64,000 nucleotides of DNA from Glaciecola flavus (GCF_042646125.1 NZ_JBHRSW010000004.1:310001-374000), one strand, 5' to 3'. Positions 34,709-44,136 are shown, counted from the stretch's first letter. The notes: a model not told the origin generated them from the letters alone. Numbers and translations: made by a program.

Positions 34709-34785
34709 TGGTCGGTGTGAGAGGATTTGAACCTCCGACCCCTGACACCCCATGACAGTGCGCTACCAGGCTGCGCTACACACCG
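34709..34785 (-). tRNA. tRNA-Pro (anticodon GGG)
   Basis: A 77-base tRNA with encoded CCA. The acceptor CGGTGTG pairs with CACACCG, the anticodon stem CTGTC/GTCAG and loop ATGGGGT give anticodon GGG, and the T-arm is GGAGGTTCAAATCCTCT. It has its own promoter just upstream. Its 3' end faces the restriction-modification genes across about 280 bases in which I see no other gene. Confidence 0.97.
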
Positions 34786-34799
34786 ACCGAAGGCTGTGA

Positions 34800-34827
34800 A
34801 TTATATTGAATATTTGCGCTATGGCAA
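34800..34827 (-). promoter_or_regulatory. Sigma-70 promoter of tRNA-Pro
   Basis: On the minus strand -35 TTGCCA and a perfect -10 TATAAT are separated by 16 bases, with the -10 box ending 14 bases before the tRNA. Confidence 0.8.
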
Positions 34828-34889
34828 GACATTTGTTGCAGATTATTCAATGCCTTAAAGAAATTTATTTGTTCGTTCAATATTCGTAC

Positions 34890-34929
34890 GAAAAAATGAA
34901 AAATCCATGCTTAATGCTGGATTTTTCAT
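34890..34929 (-). terminator. Intrinsic terminator of greA
   Basis: A 12-bp stem ATGAAAAATCCA/TGGATTTTTCAT with a 10-base loop, followed on the minus strand by a T-run (TTTTTTCG). It lies 26 bases past the greA stop codon. Confidence 0.88.
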
Positions 34930-34955
34930 ATAAATATAGGCGTGTTAGCCTGGCT

Positions 34956-35432
34956 CTATTTGTATTCGACTTCGCTGATTTCGACTTCGACGACACCTGC
35001 TGGGGTATGAATTGACACAATATCGTCGAGTTCTTTGCCAATTAAGCCTCGTGCAATGGGTGAATTTACCGAAATCAGACCTTTTTTAATGTCAGCTTCG
35101 TCATCACCTACAATGCGGTAGCTTGTTTCTTCATCTGTATCAACGTTAATAAAGGTGACTGTGGTGCCAAACACAACTTTGCCTGTGTTTTGTAATTTAG
35201 TTACGTCGATTACTTGTGCATTAGACAATTTGCCTTCTATGTCTTGAATTCGACCTTCACAAAAGCTCTGTTGTTCACGCGCAGCGTGGTATTCGGCATT
35301 TTCTTTTAGATCACCATGCTCGCGGGCTTCTGCAATTGCAGCAATAATACGTGGGCGCTCTACGCTTTTTAGATGTTCTAACTCTTCGCGCAAGCTTTTC
35401 GCGCCTTCCGCTGTCATTGGATAGGTTGTCAT
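34956..35432 (-). CDS. greA: Transcription elongation factor GreA
   Basis: Rescues backtracked RNA polymerase by stimulating transcript cleavage through its secondary channel. From the ATG at 35432 the protein has 158 residues, the standard length. The N-terminal coiled coil (MTAEGAKSLREELEHLKSVERPRIIAAIAEAREHGDLKENAEYHAAREQ) carries the acidic tip DLKENAEY. The C-terminal FKBP-like domain includes GTTVTFINVDTDEETSYRIVGDDEAD and IGKELDDIVSIHTPAG. Longer in-frame starts up to 35510 only add an unconserved tail, and the chosen ATG has an AGAAGAGAAAG-rich ribosome region. It follows carB on the same strand, but a strong terminator separates them, so it has its own promoter. Confidence 0.96.
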   Translation of the reverse strand: MTTYPMTAEGAKSLREELEHLKSVERPRIIAAIAEAREHGDLKENAEYHAAREQQSFCEGRIQDIEGKLSNAQVIDVTKLQNTGKVVFGTTVTFINVDTDEETSYRIVGDDEADIKKGLISVNSPIARGLIGKELDDIVSIHTPAGVVEVEISEVEYK

Positions 35433-35516
35433 GTTTCTTTCTCTTCTTATTCGACTGCGATAGTTACAGATATTCAAAGGCTTTGAAGCAGCAGACATAA
35501 AAGAATCCAACTACTA

Positions 35517-35549
35517 AAAAGCAAAACGAATGCAATAAGCATTCGTTTT
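35517..35549 (-). terminator. Intrinsic terminator of the carAB operon
   Basis: A perfect 11-bp stem AAAACGAATGC/GCATTCGTTTT with a 5-base loop, followed on the minus strand by TTTTGCTTTTTAG. It lies 63 bases past the carB stop codon and separates carAB from greA. Confidence 0.88.
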
Positions 35550-35611
35550 ATTAGATTTATAATTTTGCGTAAGTATAGTGCAAAATTAGTTGGGTATCAT
35601 TCTTTTTTGCG

Positions 35612-38600
35612 CTATTTGATAGACTCTACCCGCTTGTGTAGCTCTTGCACAGACTGCACATTGGATAAAGCATCTGAACTGTTTGAATTCAAAGTAGCAA
35701 AAGCTGCATTTAAGGTAGTCGTGTAAGCACATTTGCTGAGCAATGCTTCGCGTCGGATATACACCGAATCGTTTATCGCTTGACGTCCTTCAGTTGTATT
35801 CACCACGTAACAATATTGACCATTTTTAATCGCATCAACAATGTTAGGGCGGCCTTCACTTAGTTTGTTTACTTCTTTACAGTTTATCCCTGCAAGCTCT
35901 AGCGCTTCTGCTGTACCTTTTGTTGCTTCAAGTACAAAACCTTTATCGAGCATGAGTTTCGCTAATTCAATCAAGCGCACCTTGTCTGTGTTTCTTACAG
36001 AGAGCAGTACTTTACCTGCTTCTGGTAAAGGAGCAGAGGCGCCTAAATTAGCTTTTGCATAGGCTTCGGCAAAATCTTCGCCCACTCCCATCACTTCGCC
36101 AGTAGAACGCATTTCAGGTCCTAACAAGGGGTCAACGCCTTGGAACTTAGCAAATGGCAAGACGACTTCTTTTACCGAATAGAATGGAGGTAATATCTCT
36201 TCAATAACGCCCTGCTCTTTCAAGCTGGTTCCGGCCATCACGCGCGCGGCAACTTTTGCCAAAGGCACGCCCGTTGCTTTAGACACGAATGGTACGGTTC
36301 GAGCAGCTCTTGGATTGACTTCAATTAAGTAAACTTCGTCGTCTTTAATGGCGAATTGGGTATTCATCAAACCAAACACGCCAAGTTCAATCGCCATTTG
36401 TTTCACTTGAGCACGCATGACGTCTTGAATATCCTGCGACAATGAATAAGGCGGTAAGCTACACGCAGAATCGCCAGAATGCACCCCAGCCTGTTCTATG
36501 TGTTCCATAATACCGCCAATCACCACATCTTCACCATCACAGATGGCGTCGATATCCACTTCTATCGCATCATCTAAGAAACGATCAAGTAATACGGGCG
36601 AGTCGTTTGATACTTTTACAGCTTCATTGAGGTAACGCTGCAAGTCTTTGAGGTCATACACAATTTCCATGGCTCGGCCACCCAAGACATAGGACGGGCG
36701 AACAACCAAAGGAAAGCCAATTTCTTCGGCTTTATCCAAGGCTTCTTGCATGTTGCTCACGGTCGCATTTGCCGGTTGTTTTAAACCAAGCTTGTTGACC
36801 ATTTGTTGAAAACGCTCACGATCCTCTGCTTTGTCAATCGCGTCAGGCGATGTACCGATTATTGGCACGCCGTTCTTTTTCAAGGCACGCGCCAATTTAA
36901 GTGGAGTTTGCCCACCGTACTGAACAATAACGCCCGTTGGTTTCTCTACTCTGACAATTTCGAGTACATCTTCTAAAGTAACCGGTTCAAAATACAATCG
37001 GTCTGAGGTGTCATAATCGGTGGAAACCGTTTCTGGGTTACAGTTAACCATAATGGTTTCGTACCCGTCTTCTCGCATCGCCAAAGCCGCATGTACGCAG
37101 CAATAATCAAACTCGATACCTTGACCGATGCGGTTGGGACCGCCTCCCAAAACCATGATTTTCTTCTTGTCTGAAGCTTGGGCTTCACACTCTTCATCAT
37201 AGCTGGAATACATGTAAGCGGTTGAGGTAGAAAACTCAGCCGCGCAAGTATCAACACGCTTATAAACAGGCAAAACGTCAAGCTTAGTTCGATGGTCGCG
37301 CAAATCGTCTTCAGCTACTTGGGTAAGCTCGGCCAGACGGGCATCAGAAAAGCCCTTGCGTTTTAAGTTACGCATCAGCGTTTCGTCAATACCGGTTAAG
37401 CCCAATCGTTCAACGAGTTTCTCTAGCTCAATCAACTCTTCGATTTGCACTAAATACCAGCGATCAATATTTGTTAGGGCAAATATTTCGTCAACAGACA
37501 TACCCATTCTAAACGCATCGCCAATGTACCATATGCGCTCAGCACCCGGCTCTCTTAACTCATACACCAACTTATTTCGTGCATCAGGATCGTCTGGGTC
37601 GAGAATAGGATCCAGCCCTGATACACCTACTTCAAGACCTCGAAGGGCTTTTTGTAATGATTCTTGCTGGTTTCTGCCAATTGCCATGACTTCACCCACC
37701 GACTTCATTTGCGTGGTCAAACGATCGTTTGCACCGGCAAATTTTTCAAAGTTGAAGCGTGGTATTTTGGTCACAACATAATCGATAGATGGCTCAAAGG
37801 AAGCAGGCGTTAGGCCTCCTGTAATATCATTAGCAAGTTCATCTAAGGTGAAGCCAACCGCTAATTTGGCAGCAATTTTGGCAATCGGGAAACCGGTTGC
37901 TTTTGAGGCTAAGGCAGACGAGCGAGACACGCGCGGATTCATTTCGATAATGACCATGCGTCCATCTTTGGGGTTTACCCCAAACTGTACATTTGAGCCG
38001 CCTGTTTCTACGCCAATTTCACGCAACACAGCCATTGCTGCATTGCGCATAATTTGAAACTCTTTGTCTGTTAAGGTTTGTGCAGGTGCAACAGTGATTG
38101 AATCACCAGTATGTACACCCATGGGATCAAAGTTCTCAATTGTACATACGATAATACAGTTGTCGGCTTTATCGCGCACCACTTCCATTTCATACTCTTT
38201 CCAACCTATCAGCGATTCGTCGATAAGCAACTCAGAAGTGGGAGATAGGTCAAGCCCTCGGGCGCATATTTCATTAAATTCATCAATATTGTAAGCAATC
38301 CCGCCGCCGGTTCCACCCATAGTGAAAGATGGCCTAATGATACAGGGGAAACCAATGCGTGAAAGCACATCGTGTGCCTGCTCCATCGAATGAGCAATCT
38401 CGGCACGGGGACAAGCTAAACCAATAGATTTCATCGCTTTATCAAAGCGCTCGCGGTCTTCTGCTTTGTCAATCGCATCTGCAGTCGCGCCAATTAGCTC
38501 AACATCAAACTCGTCTAACACACCGTGTTTGTTTAAATCTAGAGCACAATTTAGTGCTGTTTGTCCGCCCATCGTGGGTAATATTGCATCAGGTTTTTCT

Positions 38601-38839
38601 TTCGCGATGATGTTACGAACCACTTCCCACTGGATTGGCTCGATATAAGTCGCATCGGCCATTTCCGGGTCGGTCATAATTGTGGCGGGGTTAGAATTAA
38701 CCAATATTACTCGATAACCTTCTTCACGCAGCGCTTTACACGCTTGTGCTCCTGAGTAATCGAACTCACAAGCTTGGCCTATAACAATTGGACCAGCCCC
38801 TAAAATCAAAATACTTTTGATATCGGTACGTTTTGGCAT
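35612..38839 (-). CDS. carB: Carbamoyl-phosphate synthase large subunit CarB
   Basis: Makes carbamoyl phosphate from bicarbonate, two ATP and ammonia channelled from CarA, for arginine and pyrimidine synthesis. The 1075 residues contain the two homologous ATP-grasp halves (starting MPKRTDIKSILILGAGPIVIGQACEFDYSG, and again KKIMVLGGGPNRIGQGIEFDYCC near residue 555). The oligomerisation region lies between them and the C-terminal allosteric domain (about 935-1075) ends the chain. ATP-grasp phrases such as RPSFTMGGTGGGIAYN and RPSYVLGGRAMEIVYD are intact. It follows carA after 9 bases with an AGGA ribosome site and ends at an intrinsic terminator. Confidence 0.98.
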   Translation of the reverse strand: MPKRTDIKSILILGAGPIVIGQACEFDYSGAQACKALREEGYRVILVNSNPATIMTDPEMADATYIEPIQWEVVRNIIAKEKPDAILPTMGGQTALNCALDLNKHGVLDEFDVELIGATADAIDKAEDRERFDKAMKSIGLACPRAEIAHSMEQAHDVLSRIGFPCIIRPSFTMGGTGGGIAYNIDEFNEICARGLDLSPTSELLIDESLIGWKEYEMEVVRDKADNCIIVCTIENFDPMGVHTGDSITVAPAQTLTDKEFQIMRNAAMAVLREIGVETGGSNVQFGVNPKDGRMVIIEMNPRVSRSSALASKATGFPIAKIAAKLAVGFTLDELANDITGGLTPASFEPSIDYVVTKIPRFNFEKFAGANDRLTTQMKSVGEVMAIGRNQQESLQKALRGLEVGVSGLDPILDPDDPDARNKLVYELREPGAERIWYIGDAFRMGMSVDEIFALTNIDRWYLVQIEELIELEKLVERLGLTGIDETLMRNLKRKGFSDARLAELTQVAEDDLRDHRTKLDVLPVYKRVDTCAAEFSTSTAYMYSSYDEECEAQASDKKKIMVLGGGPNRIGQGIEFDYCCVHAALAMREDGYETIMVNCNPETVSTDYDTSDRLYFEPVTLEDVLEIVRVEKPTGVIVQYGGQTPLKLARALKKNGVPIIGTSPDAIDKAEDRERFQQMVNKLGLKQPANATVSNMQEALDKAEEIGFPLVVRPSYVLGGRAMEIVYDLKDLQRYLNEAVKVSNDSPVLLDRFLDDAIEVDIDAICDGEDVVIGGIMEHIEQAGVHSGDSACSLPPYSLSQDIQDVMRAQVKQMAIELGVFGLMNTQFAIKDDEVYLIEVNPRAARTVPFVSKATGVPLAKVAARVMAGTSLKEQGVIEEILPPFYSVKEVVLPFAKFQGVDPLLGPEMRSTGEVMGVGEDFAEAYAKANLGASAPLPEAGKVLLSVRNTDKVRLIELAKLMLDKGFVLEATKGTAEALELAGINCKEVNKLSEGRPNIVDAIKNGQYCYVVNTTEGRQAINDSVYIRREALLSKCAYTTTLNAAFATLNSNSSDALSNVQSVQELHKRVESIK

Positions 38840-38848
38840 GTAATCTTC

Positions 38849-40000
38849 CTATTGTTTAGACTGTTTAATTAATTCAATAAAGTGGTCGAATAAACCCTCT
38901 GCATCGTGAGGCCCTGGACTAGCTTCGGGGTGACCTTGGAAACTAAAAGCCGGTCGGTCAGTAAATTCTATGCCTTGGAGAGACTTGTCAAATAAGCTGA
39001 TATGCGTGACCTCAATATTACTTGGGAGCGTTGATTCGTCAGCAGCAAAGCCGTGATTTTGACTGGTAATCATTACGACATTCTTTCGCAAATCTTTTAC
39101 GGGGTGGTTGGCACCATGGTGCCCAAACTTCATTTTTACGGTTTTTGCACCAGCCGCCAAGGCAAGTAGTTGATGCCCCAAGCAAATGCCAAAAATAGGC
39201 AACTTTTTATCTAAAAATACTTTGATTGCGGCAATTGCATAATCACAAGGCTCTGGGTCACCTGGGCCATTGGATAAGAATATACCATCCGGATTGAGTG
39301 CAAGTACCTCCTCTGCGGGTGTCTTCGCAGGCACAACGGTTAGCTTACAGCCGCGATCAACGAGCATACGCAGTATGTTTTTCTTGGCGCCAAAATCATA
39401 AGCAACCACATGAAAACATCCGTCTTCTTTGTTTTCATCGTAACCTGAGCCTAAATGCCAAATGCCATCTTGCCATGAATGTACGGCGCTACAAGTTACT
39501 TCTTTTGCCAAGTCCATGCCTTTTAGACCTGGGAAAGCCTTGGCTGTGTTCAATGCAGCTTCAATAGCCTGCTCTAAATCTTCTTTTTCGGCATCGAAAG
39601 TAGCAATACAGCCATTTTGTGCCCCTTTATCTCTGAGGATACGTGTTAAGCGGCGTGTATCTATATCAGCAATACCAAGAATATTGTTGTCTTTTAAATA
39701 ATCTGAAAGTGTTTTTTCGTTTCGAAAGCTACTGGCAACAAGGGGTAAATCGCGGATAACCAAGCCCTTAGCCCAAATATTGTCTGATTCCAGATCTTCG
39801 GCATTAGTGCCAGTATTTCCAATATGAGGGTAAGTTAACGTAACAATTTGTTCGGCGTAAGATGGGTCAGTAAGAATTTCTTGATAACCTGTCATCGAAG
39901 TATTAAAAACCACTTCTCCGACAGCGCTTCCTGAAGCGCCAATTGCGGTTCCTTTGAACACAGAACCATCGGCAAGTACTAATAGGGCAGAAACAGCCAA
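38849..40000 (-). CDS. carA: Carbamoyl-phosphate synthase small subunit CarA
   Basis: The glutaminase subunit that supplies ammonia to CarB. The N-terminal CPSase domain begins SALLVLADGSVFKG. The class I glutamine amidotransferase domain has the nucleophile in IFGICLGHQLLALAAG and the His/Glu pair in FSFQGHPEASPGPHDA. The start is taken as TTG at 40000 (383 residues). A strong GGAGG lies 5 bases before it, and that GGAGG falls inside the coding sequence if the upstream TTG at 40012 is used. It is the first gene of the carAB operon, with a leader of about 215 bases from the promoter at 40.22 kb. Confidence 0.96.
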   Translation of the reverse strand: MAVSALLVLADGSVFKGTAIGASGSAVGEVVFNTSMTGYQEILTDPSYAEQIVTLTYPHIGNTGTNAEDLESDNIWAKGLVIRDLPLVASSFRNEKTLSDYLKDNNILGIADIDTRRLTRILRDKGAQNGCIATFDAEKEDLEQAIEAALNTAKAFPGLKGMDLAKEVTCSAVHSWQDGIWHLGSGYDENKEDGCFHVVAYDFGAKKNILRMLVDRGCKLTVVPAKTPAEEVLALNPDGIFLSNGPGDPEPCDYAIAAIKVFLDKKLPIFGICLGHQLLALAAGAKTVKMKFGHHGANHPVKDLRKNVVMITSQNHGFAADESTLPSNIEVTHISLFDKSLQGIEFTDRPAFSFQGHPEASPGPHDAEGLFDHFIELIKQSKQ

Positions 40001-40322
40001 GTCAACCTCCAAAAATGAGAGATAACTAAGATAAACTTACTTAAAGTAAGAAAATCTATGGTATTGCTCTTTTTTAAGAAAAAGAGAGCAACGTGTCTCC
40101 ACCAAAATATACAGCATGTTGAGAATAAAAGGCGCTGTACGCCTTGAATTTACTGACTATTTGACAAACATGCCAAACAATCTAACAACACTCAATAATT
40201 ATTTTTGGCAAATTCCGCGCATTATATACAACAAACTTATATTGGTCTACCGCTTTTTAGCAATAAACCAAATATATAAAAATAGCCTGCTAAAGATAAA
40301 ATGCCGATGTAATACCTAAAAA
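40001..40322 (-). promoter_or_regulatory. carAB promoter and leader region
   Basis: The gap between dapB and carA holds no gene. On the minus strand a promoter with -35 TAGACC (40244-40249), a 17-base spacer, a perfect -10 TATAAT (40221-40226) and a GC-rich discriminator (GCGCGG) points at carA. The leader contains a 15-base palindrome CTTACTTAAAGTAAG (40036-40050). It also has a hairpin with arms TTGCTCT/AGAGCAA (40064-40070 and 40085-40091). They could serve pyrimidine- or arginine-linked control, but I found no convincing ArgR box. No leader peptide is evident. Confidence 0.65.
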
Positions 40323-41126
40323 CTACACTAAACCTAGTACATCCTGCATGGAATACAAACCTTTATTTTGTTCTTTCAACCAACATGCCGCTGTTAATGC
40401 GCCTTTCGCGAAGGTCAGCCTTGATGAGGCCTTGTGTGTTATTTCAAGCCTTTCGCCTAGTGTGGCAAACAATGCCGTGTGGTCTCCCACGATGTCCCCT
40501 GCTCTTACTGTTGCAAAACCAATAGTTTCAGGACTTCGCTCACCACTAAGGCCTTCTCGACCGTAAATTGCACATTTGCTGAGGTCTCGCCCTAAGGTAT
40601 TGGCAATGGCATGACCGATAGCCATCGCCGTTCCTGATGGCGCATCCTTTTTAAAACGATGATGCCCCTCGATAATTTCGATGTCAGCATCATCCCCCAT
40701 GACACTAGCCGCATGTTGAACTAGGTTTAACATCAAGTTGATACCAACACTATAGTTAGCGGCAAATACCACAGGGATGCTTTTAGCAGCCTCGTCAATA
40801 AAATTTAGCTGCTCGCCAGTTAAACCTGTCGTACCGATAACAATGGGCTTATTAGCTGCAAGAGCCAATTGTAAGTTTTGCTCTAGCGCTTCAGGTAAAG
40901 TAAAGTCTATTAGTACGTCTGCTGTTTTGACAACTTCGTCTGAAAGGGCAGATACCATCACCTGCTGCTTTGCTATACCGGCAAGCTCTCCCGCATCGAC
41001 ACCAATAAAACTCGAACTTTCTCGGACGCTAGCAAAGCCCAACTCGGTATTTACATGACCATGTACAGCTTCTATCAGCACTCGCCCCATTCTGCCATTT
41101 GCACCTAAAATTCCTACTTTGATCAT
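40323..41126 (-). CDS. dapB: 4-hydroxy-tetrahydrodipicolinate reductase DapB
   Basis: NAD(P)H-dependent step of the lysine and diaminopimelate pathway. The 267 residues begin with the Rossmann motif VGILGANGRMGRVL. The signature IIEGHHRFKKDAPSGTAMAIG (about 155-175) carries the catalytic His pair and the substrate-binding Lys. VIGTTGLTGEQ and FAANYSVGINLML are further family blocks. It precedes carAB on the same strand, the common dapB-carA-carB order, but carAB has its own promoter. It is divergent from the cytochrome b561 gene across 184 bases. Confidence 0.97.
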   Translation of the reverse strand: MIKVGILGANGRMGRVLIEAVHGHVNTELGFASVRESSSFIGVDAGELAGIAKQQVMVSALSDEVVKTADVLIDFTLPEALEQNLQLALAANKPIVIGTTGLTGEQLNFIDEAAKSIPVVFAANYSVGINLMLNLVQHAASVMGDDADIEIIEGHHRFKKDAPSGTAMAIGHAIANTLGRDLSKCAIYGREGLSGERSPETIGFATVRAGDIVGDHTALFATLGERLEITHKASSRLTFAKGALTAACWLKEQNKGLYSMQDVLGLV

Positions 41127-41310
41127 CTGTTACTCAGCTTCATAAACAATTGCGCGTATTGTGCATGATGTTCAATAAAATGATAAGTCCAATCTGTTAT
41201 TGAATAGGCTATTGATAATGGATAATAGCGAACTAATTTTGCTACACTGATTCAAAAACTACGCTATCAACCCTAAATGGGGAAATAGACAAAAACTAAC
41301 TGGGTTTTAT

Positions 41311-41991
41311 ATGCATAAAGTCATTGTTTGGGACTTCCCTACCCGCGCCTTCCATTGGTTGTTGGTCGCTGCATTAGTGTTTCAATATATCTCAGGAGAT
41401 ATACTTGATGACGCTATGCAATGGCACTTTTACATAGGCTATTTTACACTGGGATTACTTATTTTTAGACTTGCTTGGGGCTTTGTTGGTCATGTATATT
41501 CTAGATTTGGTATGTTTATTCGCTCCCCCCAAGCAACCTTGTCTTACCTAAAAGGAAAGGATCAACAAGTCTACCTCACTCATAATCCTGCAGGTGCGCT
41601 ATCCGTCGTTGCCTTACTGACTTTGTTTTTAACCCAAGCGGTTAGCGGACTATTTATGACGGATGACATATTTTTAGAAGGGCCATGGTACGCTGCAGTT
41701 GACAAAGAGGTGGCAGATGTAGCCAGCTTTCTACACGGCCAAGTCTATATAGTTCTCATGGCTTTGGCGCTGATTCACATTGTGGCGGTCTTGTATTACC
41801 AATTTAAGAAAAAACAAGCCTTAGTACAAAGTATGGTTCACGGTAAAAAAGAAAGTAATAGAGAAGGCCATAAGCCAGTTAAATTCAATAATTTAAAGGC
41901 CTTGATAGTGATAGCTATATCGATCCTAACAGTGTATCTGGTGGTGGAGGTGTTACCACCTCCAGTAGACGATAGTTTCTACGACTACTAA
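41311..41991 (+). CDS. Cytochrome b561-type membrane protein
   Basis: A 226-residue inner-membrane dihaem-type cytochrome b. Hydrophobic helices with conserved histidines appear in order: TRAFHWLLVAALVFQYIS (His near 15), WHFYIGYFTLGLLIFRLAWGFVGH (His near 39 and 61), LSVVALLTLFLTQAVSGLF and FLHGQVYIVLMALALIHIVAVLYY (His pair). A C-terminal fifth helix precedes the tail PPPVDDSFYDY. It belongs to the cytochrome b/b6 and Ni/Fe-hydrogenase b-subunit-like group that passes electrons to small soluble cytochromes. It is convergent with the cytochrome c' gene, whose stop codon overlaps its own, and the two may be redox partners. Confidence 0.88.
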   Translation: MHKVIVWDFPTRAFHWLLVAALVFQYISGDILDDAMQWHFYIGYFTLGLLIFRLAWGFVGHVYSRFGMFIRSPQATLSYLKGKDQQVYLTHNPAGALSVVALLTLFLTQAVSGLFMTDDIFLEGPWYAAVDKEVADVASFLHGQVYIVLMALALIHIVAVLYYQFKKKQALVQSMVHGKKESNREGHKPVKFNNLKALIVIAISILTVYLVVEVLPPPVDDSFYDY

Positions 41992-42464
41992 TCTTTTTTG
42001 TAGTCGTCGTGACAAGCTTTACAGGTTGCGCCCACTCCACCAATTGCTTTTCTGTAATTAGCTTCATCTTTTGCTGCTGCGACTTCTTGTAAGTTTTTCG
42101 CTGCAGCAATAAAGTCGTTGGATTTGGCTAAAAAGTCAGCTTTGTTAGTCCAGATACTGTCTTCGGCGTCAGAGGGCACTGCAAAAGCGGTAGTATCAGG
42201 CACAAAATAGTCTTCAATCATTAATCCTAACTGTTCCATGCGAACACCGTTTTTTTCCATTACCAGTGGATCATAAGGGATGTTACCCTTAGCCATCGCA
42301 CCTAGTGGCCCCATGTTTGAACGAATCAATTGAAATACAGCTTTGCGGAATTGAATAGCGGTTTTAGCTTGTTTTTCACTTTTAACACCATGCTCATCCG
42401 CATTTGCCATGCCTGAGACAGACAAAGCCAACGCGCAACAAATGCCCAATCCGATTTTCTTCAT
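41988..42464 (-). CDS. Cytochrome c' / c-556 family periplasmic cytochrome
   Basis: A 158-residue periplasmic protein. The signal peptide is MKKIGLGICCALALSVSGMANA. The mature four-helix bundle has the single haem motif CKACH near the C-terminus (GGVGATCKACHDDYKKD), as in cytochrome c'. The family binds NO or carries electrons; the role here is not known. The ATG at 42464 has an AAGGAA ribosome site and begins the signal peptide directly, so the longer in-frame extension upstream is rejected. Its 3' end overlaps that of the convergent cytochrome b561 gene by 4 bases. Confidence 0.92.
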   Translation of the reverse strand: MKKIGLGICCALALSVSGMANADEHGVKSEKQAKTAIQFRKAVFQLIRSNMGPLGAMAKGNIPYDPLVMEKNGVRMEQLGLMIEDYFVPDTTAFAVPSDAEDSIWTNKADFLAKSNDFIAAAKNLQEVAAAKDEANYRKAIGGVGATCKACHDDYKKD

Positions 42465-42891
42465 AATTATGTTCCTTTGATGAATAGGTAGTAAAGTATG
42501 GTTTGTTGTTCTTATTCGACGTTCAATATAACTAAAGACATTAATACTTACATTTGCAAGCATCGGTTTATTCAAAAGTAATATTTGACCCAAACCGAGA
42601 TCAAACAACTTGAACTTGGGATAAATATTATGGGTATTTTAGATAAATAACAATAGCTTGGTAATAAGTTGCAAGCTGGGACATAAAGGCAAATGCTGCC
42701 AAATACAGTTCCACAGCGATCAAGAGAGGGTTTTCGTTGTTATGTTGTTAATAGGCTTCCCTGCCTTTCCAAGCTTATATTGAGCTTGGTGATATCCCAT
42801 TTAATTGCTTAACATTCCTTTTAAGTGCTTTCCGCACAACGCCTTTCAAGAGAAACATAGGTTGGAGAAATGCATAAGGCGCTAACAGCGA
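42465..42891. other. Gene-free stretch between cytochrome c' and dnaJ
   Basis: About 430 bases without a convincing reading frame on either strand. It contains a perfect 7-bp inverted repeat CCAAGCT/AGCTTGG (42769-42789) with no T-run and otherwise AT-rich sequence that must include the cytochrome c' promoter. I see no tRNA-like or other known RNA structure. Confidence 0.6.
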
Positions 42892-44025
42892 CTAATTAGT
42901 AAGGTCGTCAAAGAATTTTTTCACGCCATCAAAAAAGCCTTTTTCCTTTGGGCTATGCTTTGCCGCTGAGCCTGTAATCGAGGCTTCAAATTCTTGCAGT
43001 ATTTCCCTTTGTTTTGACGATAAGTTGACAGGTGTCTCCAATACAACTTTACAAATCAAATCACCCACTGCGCCAGTTCTTACTGATTTAACACCTTTGC
43101 CACGCATCCTAAACATTTTGCCCGTTTGCGTTTCAGAGCTTATCTTAAGTTTAACTTTTCCATCTAAAGTGGGGACTTCAATTTCGCCACCCAAAGCAGC
43201 TGTGGTAAAACTAAGTGGAACTTCACAATATAAATTATTGCCATCACGGGTAAATATGTCGTGATCACGCACATTGACTTGTACGTATAGATCGCCCGCT
43301 GGTGCGCCATTTTCACCGGCTTCGCCTTCGCCAGACAGTCGAATACGGTCACCTGTATCGACGCCTGCAGGCACTTTAACCGATAGTGTTTTCGTTTTTT
43401 CAACGCGCCCTTGGCCTCTGCACGATGAGCACGGGTCTGAAATGATCTTCCCTTTCCCAGAGCAAGTTGGACATGTCTGTTGTACGGCAAAGAAACCTTG
43501 GCGCATTTGCACTTGCCCAGCGCCTTTACAAGTCGGACAAGTCGTAGGAGAGGTACCTTTTTTGGCACCCGAGCCGTCACATACCTCACACTCGACAAGA
43601 GTAGGCACACGAATTTCGACTTCTTTTCCGCGCACCGCTTCTTCAAGGGTCATTTCTAGATTGTAACGAAGGTCAGCGCCTTGGCGTGCTCTTGACTGGC
43701 GACCTCCGCGACCACCACCAAAGATGTCACCAAATACGTCCCCAAAAATATCACCAAAGTCGGCACCACCGCCGCCAAAACCACCCGCACCGCGATTTGG
43801 ATCAACACCGGCGTGACCGTACTGGTCGTATGCGGCACGTTTGTTATCGTCGGTTAATATTTCGTAAGCTTCTTGGATCTCTTTGAATTTTTCCTCCAAA
43901 GACTTATCGCCTTGCGTCCTATCGGGGTGATATTTCATCGCAAGCTTTTTATAGGCTTTTTTGATCTCGCGTTCAGTGGCACTCTTGCCAACGCCTAATA
44001 CTTCGTAATAGTCTCTTTTGGACAT
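42892..44025 (-). CDS. dnaJ: Chaperone protein DnaJ
   Basis: Hsp40 co-chaperone that delivers clients to DnaK and stimulates its ATPase. The 377 residues show the full type I layout. The J domain has HPD (KYHPDRTQG near residue 32) and a Gly/Phe-rich linker (GAGGFGGGGADFGDIFGD) follows. The zinc region has four CxxCxGxG repeats (CEVCDGSG, CPTCKGAG, CPTCSGKG, CSSCRGQG). The two C-terminal client-binding domains complete it. It lies 111 bases after dnaK on the same strand with no strong terminator seen between them, so it is probably transcribed from the dnaK sigma-32 promoter. Confidence 0.97.
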   Translation of the reverse strand: MSKRDYYEVLGVGKSATEREIKKAYKKLAMKYHPDRTQGDKSLEEKFKEIQEAYEILTDDNKRAAYDQYGHAGVDPNRGAGGFGGGGADFGDIFGDVFGDIFGGGRGGRQSRARQGADLRYNLEMTLEEAVRGKEVEIRVPTLVECEVCDGSGAKKGTSPTTCPTCKGAGQVQMRQGFFAVQQTCPTCSGKGKIISDPCSSCRGQGRVEKTKTLSVKVPAGVDTGDRIRLSGEGEAGENGAPAGDLYVQVNVRDHDIFTRDGNNLYCEVPLSFTTAALGGEIEVPTLDGKVKLKISSETQTGKMFRMRGKGVKSVRTGAVGDLICKVVLETPVNLSSKQREILQEFEASITGSAAKHSPKEKGFFDGVKKFFDDLTN

Positions 44026-44136
44026 ACACTCAACATCCTAGCTTTTTTATACCGATTTCACAGTATCTACAACACAACAGGCGCTAACTTAAAAAGCTGC
44101 GCCTGTCGAAGGTCTTACATTAAGTTAACGTTCAAC

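Noticed and set aside
32207..34785. tRNA-Pro as integration site for the restriction-modification genes
   Set aside because: No copy of the tRNA-Pro 3' end was found on the far side (32207-32323) and no integrase gene is present.
40116..40319. Plus-strand 67-codon frame in the carA-dapB gap
   Set aside because: It runs against the carAB promoter and leader, is AT-rich, has no ribosome site and resembles no known family.
41945..41962. GGAGGTG-TTAC-CACCTCC as a terminator for cytochrome b561
   Set aside because: The hairpin is inside the coding sequence and has no T-run after it on either strand.
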